Positions 1 to 8,537 of a DNA stretch of 64,000 nt are shown here, piece by piece. The DNA comes from Pseudomarimonas arenosa (GTDB lineage Bacteria > Pseudomonadota > Gammaproteobacteria > Xanthomonadales > Xanthomonadaceae), in NCBI RefSeq assembly GCF_014841215.1, contig NZ_JACYTR010000018.1, positions 1 through 64,000 of the forward strand, given 5' to 3'. The position numbers and the translations under genes were made by a program. The notes beneath the pieces were generated by a model. That model saw only the letters and a program-made list of their open reading frames with translations, was not told the DNA's origin and did no database searches. Every line of letters begins with the position of its first letter. Within the stretch, counting starts at the first letter, position 1.

Positions 1-1
1 C

Positions 2-1279
2 TACCCGAACGGAACGAACAACGATCAGATCAACGACTCGATGGCGCCCAACACCTTTCCGTTCGCCGACGACCGCTACACCTACGATTTGCTCGGCAAC
101 CGCCTGACCGACCAGCGCCAGACACCCGGTTTCACTTGGCAGTACAACGCAAATAACGAGCTGCTGCACTCAGGCTTTGCCACCTACAGCTACAACGAGA
201 ATGGCAGCACCACGGCAAAGAAGGACCCGACGACAGGCCAGCCGATCCAAAGCTATGCCTACAACAGCGAAGAACGCATGAGTGAAGTGCGCGATGCCGC
301 AGGCAACCTCGTCGCAGAGTACTACTACGATCCGTTTGGAAGAAGATTGTGGAAAACGCTGTATCTCGGGGCAGAAGGGCATCCGGGAGGGGAACAGCCA
401 GTTAAGGAGTATTTGGCGTATAGCGATGAGGGGTATGCGGCGGAGGCAGTGGCTTCGATTGGTGCAGCGCCAGCGCCGAACGTGGTCAAGCTCAGTCTCT
501 TTGCGCCGGGCCGGCTATGGTCTACGGACCCAGTCCTGCAGAAGCGGGGCGACAGCATGGACTATTTGCAAGTTGACAATTTGGGAACTCTCCACGGCGC
601 ATCGGAGAGTGGCGCGAGTGCGCTTCGACAGAAACGAATCGCAGTGTTTGGCGAAGCCATTGGTGATGTGGTTTCCTTTTTTCGACTTCCGGGGCAGTAC
701 TTCGACAAGGAAGTCGCTCACGCGTACAGCTTCACTCGGAGCTACGACCCCAAGTTGGGCAGGTTCATGGAGTTTGATCAGGCTTGGCCTGATTCAAATG
801 AGCACTACTACTCTTACTCAAGGGCGCAGCCGGTGAAAAGACTGGATCCCGATGGGCGAGCCTCAGTCGGGCCATGCTGTGGTGCAGCCAGGATGATGGG
901 CGCCGGATTCGAGGGGTGGCCGTATGATCGGGAAGATCGCGGCATGGTTGTCTGTTGCTTCGGTCGAGCTGTCCCTTGCTCAAACGTTGACTCGACTCGC
1001 TACTCCGATGCGTTCGTGTCGGCAATCATTGACTCTTGCATTGAGGACCACGAGGACGCTCACATCCCAAGCGTAGAATGCACAGGATGCGGAATAGCGC
1101 GGGGGTACTTCAAAGCCGGAACCGACACGAATTCGAACGAGTGTGCTGCATATGCAAAACAGCTTCGCTGCCTTCGCATGAGGAAGCTTACCTGCAGCAC
1201 TCCGGAATGCAGCAGCCAAGTCGACGGGGAGATTCGCAGGATCGAACGGTATGACAGGCCGAGGTACGGCTGCCAATGA
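2..1279 (+). CDS. Rhs/YD-repeat protein, 3' part, with putative HExxH metallopeptidase C-terminus
   Basis: The reading frame is open to the left window edge, so only the C-terminal part of a larger protein is seen. YD-type repeats come first, then the Rhs core end signature (YDPKLGRF, then NEHYYSYS and a DPDGRA box near 830-860). The sequence after the core is the variable toxin-type tip of polymorphic Rhs effectors. It is cysteine-rich and holds HEDAH at 1049-1063, a match to the zinc-protease HExxH motif, followed by an NECAAY box at about 1136-1153 that could give the third ligand. The 3' half looks less GC-rich than the flanking genome, which suggests transfer. The Rhs core call is firm; the protease activity is inferred from motifs only. 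The stop overlaps the next start (ATGA). Confidence 0.85.
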   Translation, partial: YPNGTNNDQINDSMAPNTFPFADDRYTYDLLGNRLTDQRQTPGFTWQYNANNELLHSGFATYSYNENGSTTAKKDPTTGQPIQSYAYNSEERMSEVRDAAGNLVAEYYYDPFGRRLWKTLYLGAEGHPGGEQPVKEYLAYSDEGYAAEAVASIGAAPAPNVVKLSLFAPGRLWSTDPVLQKRGDSMDYLQVDNLGTLHGASESGASALRQKRIAVFGEAIGDVVSFFRLPGQYFDKEVAHAYSFTRSYDPKLGRFMEFDQAWPDSNEHYYSYSRAQPVKRLDPDGRASVGPCCGAARMMGAGFEGWPYDREDRGMVVCCFGRAVPCSNVDSTRYSDAFVSAIIDSCIEDHEDAHIPSVECTGCGIARGYFKAGTDTNSNECAAYAKQLRCLRMRKLTCSTPECSSQVDGEIRRIERYDRPRYGCQ

Positions 1280-1611
1280 GCATCTCCCCAATTGCGAAGA
1301 TGGGTCTTGCTTTCGTCGCACTGGTTCTCGGCGGTTGCGCTCTTGTGGGTACGAAAGCCTGTCCTCCCCAGGCATCGGCAAGCAAGGACGAAGCGTTTGG
1401 GAAGGTGAAACAGTTCTTGAACGTGGACGAGCTGTCGGCACTGACTCTGGAGTTGACAGGCGTCAGTTGGAACTGCGCTTGGATAGTTAGCGTCGCTCAG
1501 AGCAACGGTCCGGTCGATAGTGGGCTTGAGCTGATTGTGGATCGGATGGGCAACGTTCGTCGCATGACGGAGGATGATTGGAATGACTTTCTGGGAGCCG
1601 AAGCAAGGTGA
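1276..1611 (+). CDS. Small lipoprotein directly after the Rhs gene, candidate immunity protein
   Basis: The 111-residue product starts in an ATGA overlap with the Rhs stop, so it is translationally coupled. A short hydrophobic signal ends in a lipobox (VLGGC, Cys near residue 21), predicting a lipid-anchored periplasmic protein. The mature part has a pattern of a tryptophan followed by alternating hydrophobic residues, a proline, then a strand ending in VDRMGNV. No named family was recognised. Position right behind an Rhs toxin tip is typical of cognate immunity genes, and a periplasmic anchor would fit a toxin acting outside the cytoplasm. That function is inferred from position. Confidence 0.7.
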   Translation: MSISPIAKMGLAFVALVLGGCALVGTKACPPQASASKDEAFGKVKQFLNVDELSALTLELTGVSWNCAWIVSVAQSNGPVDSGLELIVDRMGNVRRMTEDDWNDFLGAEAR

Positions 1612-1859
1612 ACTCTTCGGGAACCACTGAACAAGTCAGTCTAGGCGTGGTCCGCTGGCCTGGGCACAGGCAGGACTTATGAGTTAAGAGAGCTGCTAGG
1701 CTCTGAGGTGATGGACTCTGACTTTCCAATCAGAATTCACTGGAGATGCCGGGTTCGCACGTCAAACGAGCGCAGCGCAGTACTCGATGCGGCAGCGTCT
1801 TTTTTGAGGCGGGCAAGTGTCGATTAGCCGGTTTTTCCTCACCCGAGGTTCAAATCTAA
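1612..1859. other. Intergenic region with a fragment of a dispersed repeat
   Basis: No gene is seen. At 1619-1638 the bases GGGAACCACTGAACAAGTCA resemble the terminal sequence of the palindromic element at 30655-30886 (shared core CTGAACAAG). A run of T at about 1799-1804 could belong to a weak terminator, but no clear stem precedes it. Confidence 0.4.
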
Positions 1860-2162
1860 ATGCGGCGGTTTTTCCCATACGTTGTGTTGCTCTTGACCGC
1901 ATGCGCAATGAAGGAGTTTGTTCGGACGCAAGAAGCGCCAATTGCCTGTGCGAGTCATCAGACCGATGAAACCATGGTGATTCGAGCAGCCTTGGAGCAT
2001 GTCGGGCACACCGGAAGGAATGGCGAATTGCATGTCTATGCAACCAGGTTTGAACAGGGATGGCGTGTCACCCTCTCCGAAAACCCGGATATCCCAGGAA
2101 ACTTTCTTGTGCTTACTCTCGATGAATGTGGTCGAGTGGTAGCTCAGCAGCACGGCTACTAA
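1860..2162 (+). CDS. Second small lipoprotein of the Rhs locus
   Basis: The 100-residue protein has an N-terminal signal with a lipobox (LLTAC, Cys at 15), so it is probably a lipid-anchored envelope protein. The mature region ends with a W-R-V-T-L-S segment, a spacer with a proline, then LVLTLDECGRVV. This layout mirrors the C-terminal half of the lipoprotein encoded at 1276-1611 and suggests distant paralogy. GAGG at about 1842-1845 lies rather far from the ATG. No family was recognised. It may be an extra or orphan immunity gene next to the Rhs tip; this is inference. Confidence 0.6.
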   Translation: MRRFFPYVVLLLTACAMKEFVRTQEAPIACASHQTDETMVIRAALEHVGHTGRNGELHVYATRFEQGWRVTLSENPDIPGNFLVLTLDECGRVVAQQHGY

Positions 2163-2179
2163 CCTGAGTGGCTGTCGCT

Positions 2180-3415
2180 TCAGGAGGACTTTGAGATCAC
2201 AGAGTGCTTGATCTCAGATGTTCTTCTCATCAACCGCCAAACCCCAAACCCCACCGGAACCATCAACAGTATCCACTCCAAATTGTCCTGCCTTGTTTGC
2301 ACGGGCAGAAAATAGGCCGCGATCGCCACCGCGCCGAGAGTGAGATGAAACAAAGCGAGCCAGCGCCAGCCTTTCCATATTTCCTGATTGCGGGCCAGGG
2401 CGGGGAGGGTGGCGAGCAGGAGGGGGGCGAGGGGGGAGAACAGCAGCAGGTTTCGATTGGCCCAGGCGGCGCTGTGGTCGGTGAAGGCCCAGAGGCCGAT
2501 CATCAGCAGGCCGGCGAGGCCGCTGAACAACCAGATTGCGCCGAGTACGCTGCGGGTGAGGGTGCCGAGCAGGCCGCGGTGGCGACCAAACAGCAGGATA
2601 AGAGCGGCCAGGCCGAAGCCGATGGCGGCCGCGCTGAACAGGAAGCGTGGCGTACCCGCGGGCGCAGACTCGACCAGCTGCGGCAGCCATTGCTCGTCGC
2701 CGACGATCAGCGGCTCGCCATCGGCGCGCTTGATCAGCGGAATCGCCTCGGCAAAACGATCGGGGATATAGGCTTCATCCCAGCGACTCATCACCTGGTC
2801 GGCTTCGATGCCAAGACCAAAGTGCATGCCGTAGTACATCCATTCTTCGTGGTAGCCGACGCGCAGGGCTTCATCGCGATAGCTGAGGCCGCGTGAGCGA
2901 CCGTTGAGCTGCTGACGGATGACGCCACCGAGCACTTTGTCCAGGGCGTCGCGTACCTTGGTGGAACAGTTGGCTTTGAAGTAGTCGTAGCGGTATTCGG
3001 CGTTCTCGGGTTCCGCCTGCCAGGCCAGGTCCTTGGCCAGCGAAGCGCGCTCTTCGGCATTCAGATTGAGCCACTGCACCCGCACCGAGCGCCCTTGGCG
3101 GCGGTAGTAATCGAGATCCTGATCAGCCGGCATGGCGACCAGCTGGTAGGTCATATGCCCGCGCAGAAAACGGCCGAGGAAATTCGGCTGGCTGAAATCG
3201 AAGAAGCCGTAGTTGTAAGTCGTGGCGCGGCCGTCGTCCTCGATCACCATCAGCGCGTTGTGGCCGAAGCGGGCCCAGTACTCCTCCCCAGGTCCGAGCG
3301 TGACCAGGGCGATGCGATCCACGGCGGCCTGAGCGCCGACGGCACTGAACAGCAACCAGACGGCGAGGCAGCGCACCAGCATGCGGGCTATGCCTCGCCG
3401 TTTGGCTTCAGGCAT
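2180..3415 (-). CDS. DUF4105 (Lnb N-terminal periplasmic domain) membrane protein
   Basis: The product is about 411 residues, or 400 from an internal Met at 3382. A signal peptide (LAVWLLFSAVGAQA) is followed by a soluble domain of the DUF4105/Lnb-N type, with hallmarks ARFGHNALMV, NYGFFDF and YDYFKANCSTKVRDALD. The FGH histidine and NCST cysteine suggest an NlpC/P60-like papain fold. The C-terminal third has about four to five hydrophobic segments. The start overlaps the corC stop by 8 bp, so it is coupled to the corC operon. In many gammaproteobacteria lnt (apolipoprotein N-acyltransferase) sits here instead. Family membership is fairly clear; the substrate is unknown. Confidence 0.8.
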   Translation of the reverse strand: MPEAKRRGIARMLVRCLAVWLLFSAVGAQAAVDRIALVTLGPGEEYWARFGHNALMVIEDDGRATTYNYGFFDFSQPNFLGRFLRGHMTYQLVAMPADQDLDYYRRQGRSVRVQWLNLNAEERASLAKDLAWQAEPENAEYRYDYFKANCSTKVRDALDKVLGGVIRQQLNGRSRGLSYRDEALRVGYHEEWMYYGMHFGLGIEADQVMSRWDEAYIPDRFAEAIPLIKRADGEPLIVGDEQWLPQLVESAPAGTPRFLFSAAAIGFGLAALILLFGRHRGLLGTLTRSVLGAIWLFSGLAGLLMIGLWAFTDHSAAWANRNLLLFSPLAPLLLATLPALARNQEIWKGWRWLALFHLTLGAVAIAAYFLPVQTRQDNLEWILLMVPVGFGVWRLMRRTSEIKHSVISKSS

Positions 3416-4256
3416 CGGTGGCCAAGGTCATCTTGAAGGCATGCACGCGGCGGGCGTCGGCGGCGGTGACCTGAAAGTGGCAGCGACCGATGCGCAGTTC
3501 CTCACCGGGCTCGGGCAGGTGGCCAATGGCATGCACCACAAAGCCGCCGACGGTGTCGTACTCGTCGTCGGAGAATTCGGTGCCGAACTGCTCGTTGAAG
3601 TCGGAGATCGGGGTGAGCGCATTGATGCGGAAACTGTGCTCGCTTTCGGCCGCGATCATGGCGTTCTCATCGCGCGCATCGTCGTGCTCGTCGTCGATCT
3701 CGCCAACGATTTCTTCCAGCACATCTTCAATCGTGACCAGACCAGCCACGCCACCGTACTCGTCGACCACGATCGCCATGTGATTGCGGCTCAGGCGAAA
3801 CTCCTTGAGCAGGACGTTCAGCCGTTTGGATTCGGGAATCAGCACGGCAGGACGCAGCAGGCTGCGAACACCATCCAGCCGCTCTTGGCCGCAGCCGCGC
3901 AGCAGGTCCTTGGCCAGCAAGATGCCAAGGATCTCGTCCTTGTCGTCGCCATGTACGGGAAAACGCGAATGCCCGCTTTCGATCACCTGGTCGAGGATGT
4001 CGTCGTAGCTGGCGTCCACCGGCAGGGACACCATTTGCGCACGCGGCACCATGACATCACTGACTTGCTGATCGGCCACGCGCAAGGCGCCCTCGATCAT
4101 CTCCAGCGTGTCGGCCCCCAACAGGCCGTTGGCCTGCGCGGCGTGCAGCTCTTCGAGCAGTTCTTCGCGATTCTTGGGCTCCCCGGAAAATGCTTGGCTG
4201 ATACGGTCAAACCAAGAGCGCTGGGGAGCGGTGCTACTGTCGGATTCGTCTGGCAT
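3408..4256 (-). CDS. corC: CorC/HlyC-family CBS-domain protein
   Basis: The 282-residue protein has two CBS domains (about 65-125 and 130-190; the first begins at VSDVMVPRAQM) and a C-terminal CorC/HlyC transporter-associated domain (about 205-280, with DDEYDTVGGFV). There is no membrane segment, so this is the short cytosolic CorC type linked to magnesium/cobalt efflux and ion homeostasis. It lies in the conserved order miaB-phoH-ybeY-corC, all on the minus strand, 117 bp after ybeY, and overlaps the DUF4105 gene by 8 bp. Length and order match the family; the exact ion role is not settled by sequence. Confidence 0.92.
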   Translation of the reverse strand: MPDESDSSTAPQRSWFDRISQAFSGEPKNREELLEELHAAQANGLLGADTLEMIEGALRVADQQVSDVMVPRAQMVSLPVDASYDDILDQVIESGHSRFPVHGDDKDEILGILLAKDLLRGCGQERLDGVRSLLRPAVLIPESKRLNVLLKEFRLSRNHMAIVVDEYGGVAGLVTIEDVLEEIVGEIDDEHDDARDENAMIAAESEHSFRINALTPISDFNEQFGTEFSDDEYDTVGGFVVHAIGHLPEPGEELRIGRCHFQVTAADARRVHAFKMTLATDA

Positions 4257-4373
4257 GGAACCTGGATATTCGCCGATCGGCGGAGCCGGCAGTTTACCGC
4301 AATCGGGTGACCTGAGGCTTGCAGGAAGTGAGCCGGATCGGGGCCGGGCTGCACCGCACAGTCACATCGGTGG

Positions 4374-4844
4374 CTATTCGTCTTCGGCGTACGGATCCTC
4401 AAAGCCCAGTTCGGCCAGGATTTCGCGCTCCAGGGCTTCCATCGCCTCGGCATCGCGCTCGTCATCGTGGTCGAATCCGAGCAGATGCAGGGTGCCGTGG
4501 ACAGTGAGGTGGGCGAAGTGCGCCTTGGGCGATTTACCCTGCAGCCGGGCCTCTTTCAGCACGACCGGAGCGCAAATGACAATATCGCCGAGCACCGGCA
4601 GATTGACTCCGGGCGGCAGTTCGGCCGGAAAACTGAGCACATTGGTGGCGTAGTCCTTGCCGCGATAGTGGCGGTTCAAGGAGCGTCCTTCGTAGTCGCC
4701 GACCAGGCGCAGGGCCAGGTCGGCGCGCTTGACCCGTCCGTACAGGGCGGCTTCCACCCATTGCCGAAACGAGGCCGCCGAGGGCAGGCCGCGGCGTGGC
4801 ACGGCGTAACTCACACTGAGGTCCAACTGAGCTGAGCGTGGCAT
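4374..4844 (-). CDS. ybeY: Endoribonuclease YbeY
   Basis: YbeY is a zinc-dependent single-strand RNase for 16S rRNA 3'-end maturation and 70S ribosome quality control. The zinc signature HGTLHLLGFDH (H-x3-H-x5-H) is intact, as is the upstream RGKDYATNVLSFP segment. The start at 4844 (MPRSAQLDLSVSY, 156 aa) is chosen because family members begin just before the LDLxVSYA strand; in-frame ATGs at 4874 and 4901 would add 10-19 unconserved residues. It sits between phoH and corC, its usual partners. Confidence 0.93.
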   Translation of the reverse strand: MPRSAQLDLSVSYAVPRRGLPSAASFRQWVEAALYGRVKRADLALRLVGDYEGRSLNRHYRGKDYATNVLSFPAELPPGVNLPVLGDIVICAPVVLKEARLQGKSPKAHFAHLTVHGTLHLLGFDHDDERDAEAMEALEREILAELGFEDPYAEDE

Positions 4845-5015
4845 TGCGCAAACGTCAGGTGAAGAGAAGGTCATTGTGCCTGGGTGGGCGAGTGGGGGCA
4901 AAGAGTGGGTGTCGGGAGGGCCGCCCGTTGGGCGCGCTCAGTCCTGTTCCCGGAGCTGGAAGCGAGCAGGCCGTTGTCCCTGCAGTGCACGCTCGGCGAA
5001 CCAAGGAAGTGCAAA

Positions 5016-5045
5016 TCCCCCTCGCCCCCGCCAGGGGGGAGGGGC
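5016..5045. repeat. GC-rich inverted repeat between phoH and ybeY
   Basis: A C-rich run (CCCCCTCGCCCCC) is followed after a short loop by a G-rich run (GGGGGGAGGGG), giving a strong stem-loop just downstream of the phoH stop. It could act as a processing or attenuation structure between phoH and ybeY, or be a REP-type repeat. No T-tract follows on the minus strand. Confidence 0.5.
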
Positions 5046-5055
5046 TTGAAGCGGG

Positions 5056-6045
5056 CTAGCTCGCCTCGCTGTTGCGTTCGCGCTCAGCGTCGCGGGCGTC
5101 GTAGGCTTCGACGATGCGGGCGACCAGGGGGTGGCGGACGACGTCGCGGGCGCTGAAGAAGGTGAAGCTGATGCCATTGACCCCTTTCAGCACGTCGGCT
5201 GCATCACGCAGGCCGGAGCGCTGGTGGCGTGGCAGGTCGATCTGGGTGAGGTCGCCGGTGACCACGGCGGTGGAGCCGAAGCCGATGCGGGTCAGGAACA
5301 TCTTCATCTGCTCGACCGAGGTGTTCTGGGCTTCGTCCAGAATCACAAACGCATCGTTGAGGGTGCGGCCGCGCATGTAGGCCAGCGGGGCCACTTCGAT
5401 CACATTGCGTTCCACCAGTTTCATTACCCGCTCGACGCCGAGCATTTCGTACAGGGCGTCGTACAGCGGTCGCAGATAGGGGTCGACTTTCTGCGCCAGA
5501 TCACCGGGCAGAAATCCGAGCCGCTCGCCGGCTTCCACCGCCGGTCGCACCAGCACGATGCGTTGGATGCGCGATTCGTTCAGCGCTTCCACCGCCATGG
5601 CGACGGCAAGAAAGGTCTTGCCGGTGCCGGCCGGGCCAATGCCGAAATTGATGTCGTGGGTCGCGATGGCATGCAGGTAGCGCTGCTGGTTCGGGCCACG
5701 GGCGCGCACTACGCCGCGTTTCACCTTGATAACCACATCCTGTGGTTGGGCGCCATCATGGCCGTGGTGTTCGGCCTCAGGCTCACTCTGCAGGCGCAGG
5801 TGTACGTGCTCGGGAGTGAGCACCACCAGGGCGCTTTCATCGGCGAGGTCATTCAAGACCGCCTGGGCTCGGCGCACGGCTCGCTTGGGCCCCGCCACTC
5901 GAAACACCGGTCCGCGATTGCCGATGGTCACCCCGAGACGCAGTTCGATCTGCCGCAGGTGCTCATCCAGCGGGCCGCAAAGATTGGCCAAGCGTTCGCC
6001 CTCGTCGAGATCCAGGGCGAACTCGAGATTTTCTTCCTGACTCAC
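5056..6045 (-). CDS. ybeZ: PhoH-family ATPase (PhoL/YbeZ)
   Basis: The 329-residue protein has an N-terminal KH-like segment (about 20-80) and a PhoH P-loop ATPase domain. Walker A is GPAGTGKT (about 137-144) and Walker B is within FVILDEAQN. YbeZ/PhoL proteins act with YbeY in rRNA processing and ribosome quality control. The start ATG overlaps the miaB stop by 4 bp (ATGA), showing translational coupling, and ybeY follows. Confidence 0.93.
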   Translation of the reverse strand: MSQEENLEFALDLDEGERLANLCGPLDEHLRQIELRLGVTIGNRGPVFRVAGPKRAVRRAQAVLNDLADESALVVLTPEHVHLRLQSEPEAEHHGHDGAQPQDVVIKVKRGVVRARGPNQQRYLHAIATHDINFGIGPAGTGKTFLAVAMAVEALNESRIQRIVLVRPAVEAGERLGFLPGDLAQKVDPYLRPLYDALYEMLGVERVMKLVERNVIEVAPLAYMRGRTLNDAFVILDEAQNTSVEQMKMFLTRIGFGSTAVVTGDLTQIDLPRHQRSGLRDAADVLKGVNGISFTFFSARDVVRHPLVARIVEAYDARDAERERNSEAS

Positions 6046-7409
6046 GCGGTCAGTGCCTCGTTGTTTTGGTTGGCCGTGCCTCGCTCAGTCACCACCCGGC
6101 CACGCAGGGAGTTGGCCATGGCATGGGTGATTTCCACCTCGACAAACTGGCCGATCAGCCGCGCCGGGGCGGCGAAATTGACATAGCGCATGTTTTCGGT
6201 GCGGCCGGTCATTTCGTTTGGGTCCTTCTTTGACGGTCCCTCGACCAGCACTGTTTGGATGGTGCCGACCATGCCGGCCGAGATGCGCTTGGCGTTCTCG
6301 TCGATGGTCTTTTGCAGCCGGCTGAGGCGGGCCGATTTTGCTTCCGCCGGCGTGTCGTCGGCCAGATTCGAGGCCGGGGTGCCGGGGCGGGCCGAATAGA
6401 TGAAGGAAAAGCTTTGATCGAAGCCAATGTCCTCGATCAGCTTCATGGTCTTCTCGAAGTCAGCTTCGGTTTCGCCGGGAAAGCCGACAATGAAATCCGA
6501 GCTGATCGAGATGTTCGGCCGGGCCTCGCGCAGCCGTCGAATCTTGGCCTTGTATTCGAGCCCAGTGTGGCCGCGCTTCATCGCTGCCAGGATGCGATCG
6601 GAGCCGGCCTGCACCGGCAGATGCAGATAAGCGGCCAGCTTCGGCACGTCACGATAGGCCTCGACCAGACTGTCGGTGAACTCGACCGGGTGCGAGGTGG
6701 TGAAGCGAATCCGGCCGATACCCTCGATCTCGGCAATGGCGCGAATCAGCAGGGCCAGATCAGCCTCCACACCATCGTCCATCGTGCCGCGATAGGCGTT
6801 GACGTTCTGGCCCAGCAGATTGACTTCCCGAACACCCTGTTCCGCCAGTTGTATGACCTCGGTCAGCACATCCATGAACGGTCGGCTGACTTCCTCGCCG
6901 CGGGTGTAGGGCACCACGCAGAAGGTGCAGTACTTCGAGCAGCCTTCCATGATCGACACGAAAGCGGTAGGGCCCTCGGCGCGCGGCTCGGGCAGCCGAT
7001 CGAACTTTTCGATCTCGGGAAAGCTGATATCGACCTGGGCCTGACCCGACTTGCGCTTGGCTTCGATCAGCTCGGGCAGGCGGTGCAGGGTCTGCGGTCC
7101 GAATACCAGATCGACATAGGGCGCGCGCTTGAGAATGGCATCGCCCTCCTGCGAGGCCACGCAGCCGCCAACGCCGATGATGACCTGCTCGTTCTTCTTC
7201 TTCAGCGGCCTCCAGCGACCCAGCTGGCTGAACACCTTTTCCTGCGCCTTCTCGCGAATCGAGCAGGTATTGATCAGGATGACGTCGGCCTCGGCCTCGT
7301 TGTCGGTGAGTTCCAGGCCATGCGACTGCGCCAGCACGTCGGCCATCTTGGCCGAGTCGTACTCATTCATCTGGCAGCCGTGGGTTTTGACGAATAGCTT
7401 TCCGGACAT
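6042..7409 (-). CDS. miaB: tRNA-2-methylthio-N6-dimethylallyladenosine synthase MiaB
   Basis: MiaB is a radical-SAM methylthiotransferase that makes ms2i6A37 in tRNAs reading UNN codons. All six cluster cysteines are present: N-terminal UPF0004 cysteines at 12 (HGCQMN), 49 (NTCSIR) and 83 (GGCVAS), and the radical-SAM triad 157/161/164 (CSKYCTFC). A C-terminal TRAM domain follows. The frame continues upstream to 7979, but homology begins at [12 protein letters not shown], so the start is placed at 7409 (455 aa, normal length). It is the first gene of the phoH-ybeY-corC run. Confidence 0.95.
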   Translation of the reverse strand: MSGKLFVKTHGCQMNEYDSAKMADVLAQSHGLELTDNEAEADVILINTCSIREKAQEKVFSQLGRWRPLKKKNEQVIIGVGGCVASQEGDAILKRAPYVDLVFGPQTLHRLPELIEAKRKSGQAQVDISFPEIEKFDRLPEPRAEGPTAFVSIMEGCSKYCTFCVVPYTRGEEVSRPFMDVLTEVIQLAEQGVREVNLLGQNVNAYRGTMDDGVEADLALLIRAIAEIEGIGRIRFTTSHPVEFTDSLVEAYRDVPKLAAYLHLPVQAGSDRILAAMKRGHTGLEYKAKIRRLREARPNISISSDFIVGFPGETEADFEKTMKLIEDIGFDQSFSFIYSARPGTPASNLADDTPAEAKSARLSRLQKTIDENAKRISAGMVGTIQTVLVEGPSKKDPNEMTGRTENMRYVNFAAPARLIGQFVEVEITHAMANSLRGRVVTERGTANQNNEALTA

Positions 7410-7619
7410 AGGGCAGGCGCCGCAGGCGAGGCAGAGTGGGACGTAACCGGATACGATAGCGCATTGGAGCTGAATCCGCTGCAGAATGGCCCTGAATGGC
7501 CGGCGGGGAACTTGCCGCTGATCCGGTAGGTCCAGGTTCGGCGCTCTACCCTTGCCCGAAAGGGCGGCGTAGGATCGGGAAATTGGCGCGGTATCAAGCT
7601 TGGCAAGGCGGAAAGGGCA
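7410..7619. other. Divergent intergenic region miaB / lytic transglycosylase
   Basis: About 210 bp separate two divergent genes and must hold both promoters. No convincing -35/-10 pair or operator was picked out by eye. Confidence 0.3.
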
Positions 7620-8537
7620 GTGAGTCGAACGGCAACACATCTGGCGCGACGGGCTTGGGCGTGGGCATGGCCCTGGCTGCTGGTGGCCTTTGCCGCCTTG
7701 CCGCCGGCTGAGGTCAGCGCCGGCACTTTGTACCGCTGCACCGGAGCCAAGGGCGAAACCGCCTTCACCAGCAGCCGTGTGGGCTATAGCAATTGCAAGG
7801 CGGTCAGCACCGTGCCCGATGCGCCGCCACCTGCCCGCCCGGCGCCGGTTGAGGGCGCCCAGGTGGAGTTCCGCACTGCCACGGGCGAAGCGGCACCCGC
7901 AGCGCCGGTGGCGGCAGAGAAGCCCGATCGAGTCACCCGCGGCGCGGTATATCGCTACATCAAGGATGGTGTTACCCACTACACCAATCGACCGCCCAAA
8001 GGGGTGCGGTCAGCGGTGCTGTTCACCTATATCGAGAGCTGCTTCGCCTGCCGGGTGCGCTCCAGTGTCGATTTCGAAACGGTGTCGCTGAATACCGATT
8101 CCTTTGTCGACGAGGTGGCCACGGCCGCAGCCGAGCATGGCGTTGATCCGGCCTTCGTGCGGGCGGTGATTCATGCCGAATCGGCGTTCAGGGCCAATGC
8201 GGTGTCGAACAAGGGCGCGCAGGGTCTGATGCAGCTGATGCCGGATACCGCCAAGCGGTTTGGCGTCGAAGATCCGTTCGTGCCGGCGCAGAACATCAAT
8301 GGCGGCACGCAGTACTTGGCTTGGTTGCTGAAGCGCTTCAAGGGCAATTCGAAGCTGGCTGCGGCGGCCTACAACAGCGGCGAAGGTGCGGTTGATCGCT
8401 TTGCCGGAGTGCCGCCGTACGCCGAGACCGAGCTGTTTGTCGAGCGTGTGGGCATTCTGCATCGTCGCTACGGCAAGGCCCTGGGGCCGAGCGTCAGTAC
8501 TGCGGTGGCGGCGGCGGGATCAGCTGCGCCGCGCTAG
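7620..8537 (+). CDS. Periplasmic lytic murein transglycosylase with DUF4124-like N-terminus
   Basis: The 305-residue product has a signal peptide ending near VSAG, two short DUF4124-like segments ([15 protein letters not shown] and [17 protein letters not shown]), and an SLT (lysozyme-like) domain at about 165-285. The catalytic glutamate lies in HAESAF, followed by [20 protein letters not shown] and [10 protein letters not shown]. Such enzymes cleave peptidoglycan between MurNAc and GlcNAc to form 1,6-anhydro ends. Translation starts at GTG. The 3' end overlaps the convergent DegS-like gene by 18 bp. Confidence 0.9.
   Translation: MSRTATHLARRAWAWAWPWLLVAFAALPPAEVSAGTLYRCTGAKGETAFTSSRVGYSNCKAVSTVPDAPPPARPAPVEGAQVEFRTATGEAAPAAPVAAEKPDRVTRGAVYRYIKDGVTHYTNRPPKGVRSAVLFTYIESCFACRVRSSVDFETVSLNTDSFVDEVATAAAEHGVDPAFVRAVIHAESAFRANAVSNKGAQGLMQLMPDTAKRFGVEDPFVPAQNINGGTQYLAWLLKRFKGNSKLAAAAYNSGEGAVDRFAGVPPYAETELFVERVGILHRRYGKALGPSVSTAVAAAGSAAPR

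Noticed and set aside
1251-1490. 79-codon frame over the Rhs/lipoprotein junction
   Set aside because: Overlaps the coupled lipoprotein in another frame and has no signal or domain.
3381-4310. Plus-strand frame opposite corC, and similar frames opposite phoH (5131-6186) and miaB (6255-7397)
   Set aside because: Shadows of certain genes on the minus strand; no domain or ribosome-binding site.
7410-7979. N-terminal extension of miaB by 190 codons
   Set aside because: The extension is low-complexity, overlaps the divergent transglycosylase gene, and MiaB homologues begin at [12 protein letters not shown].
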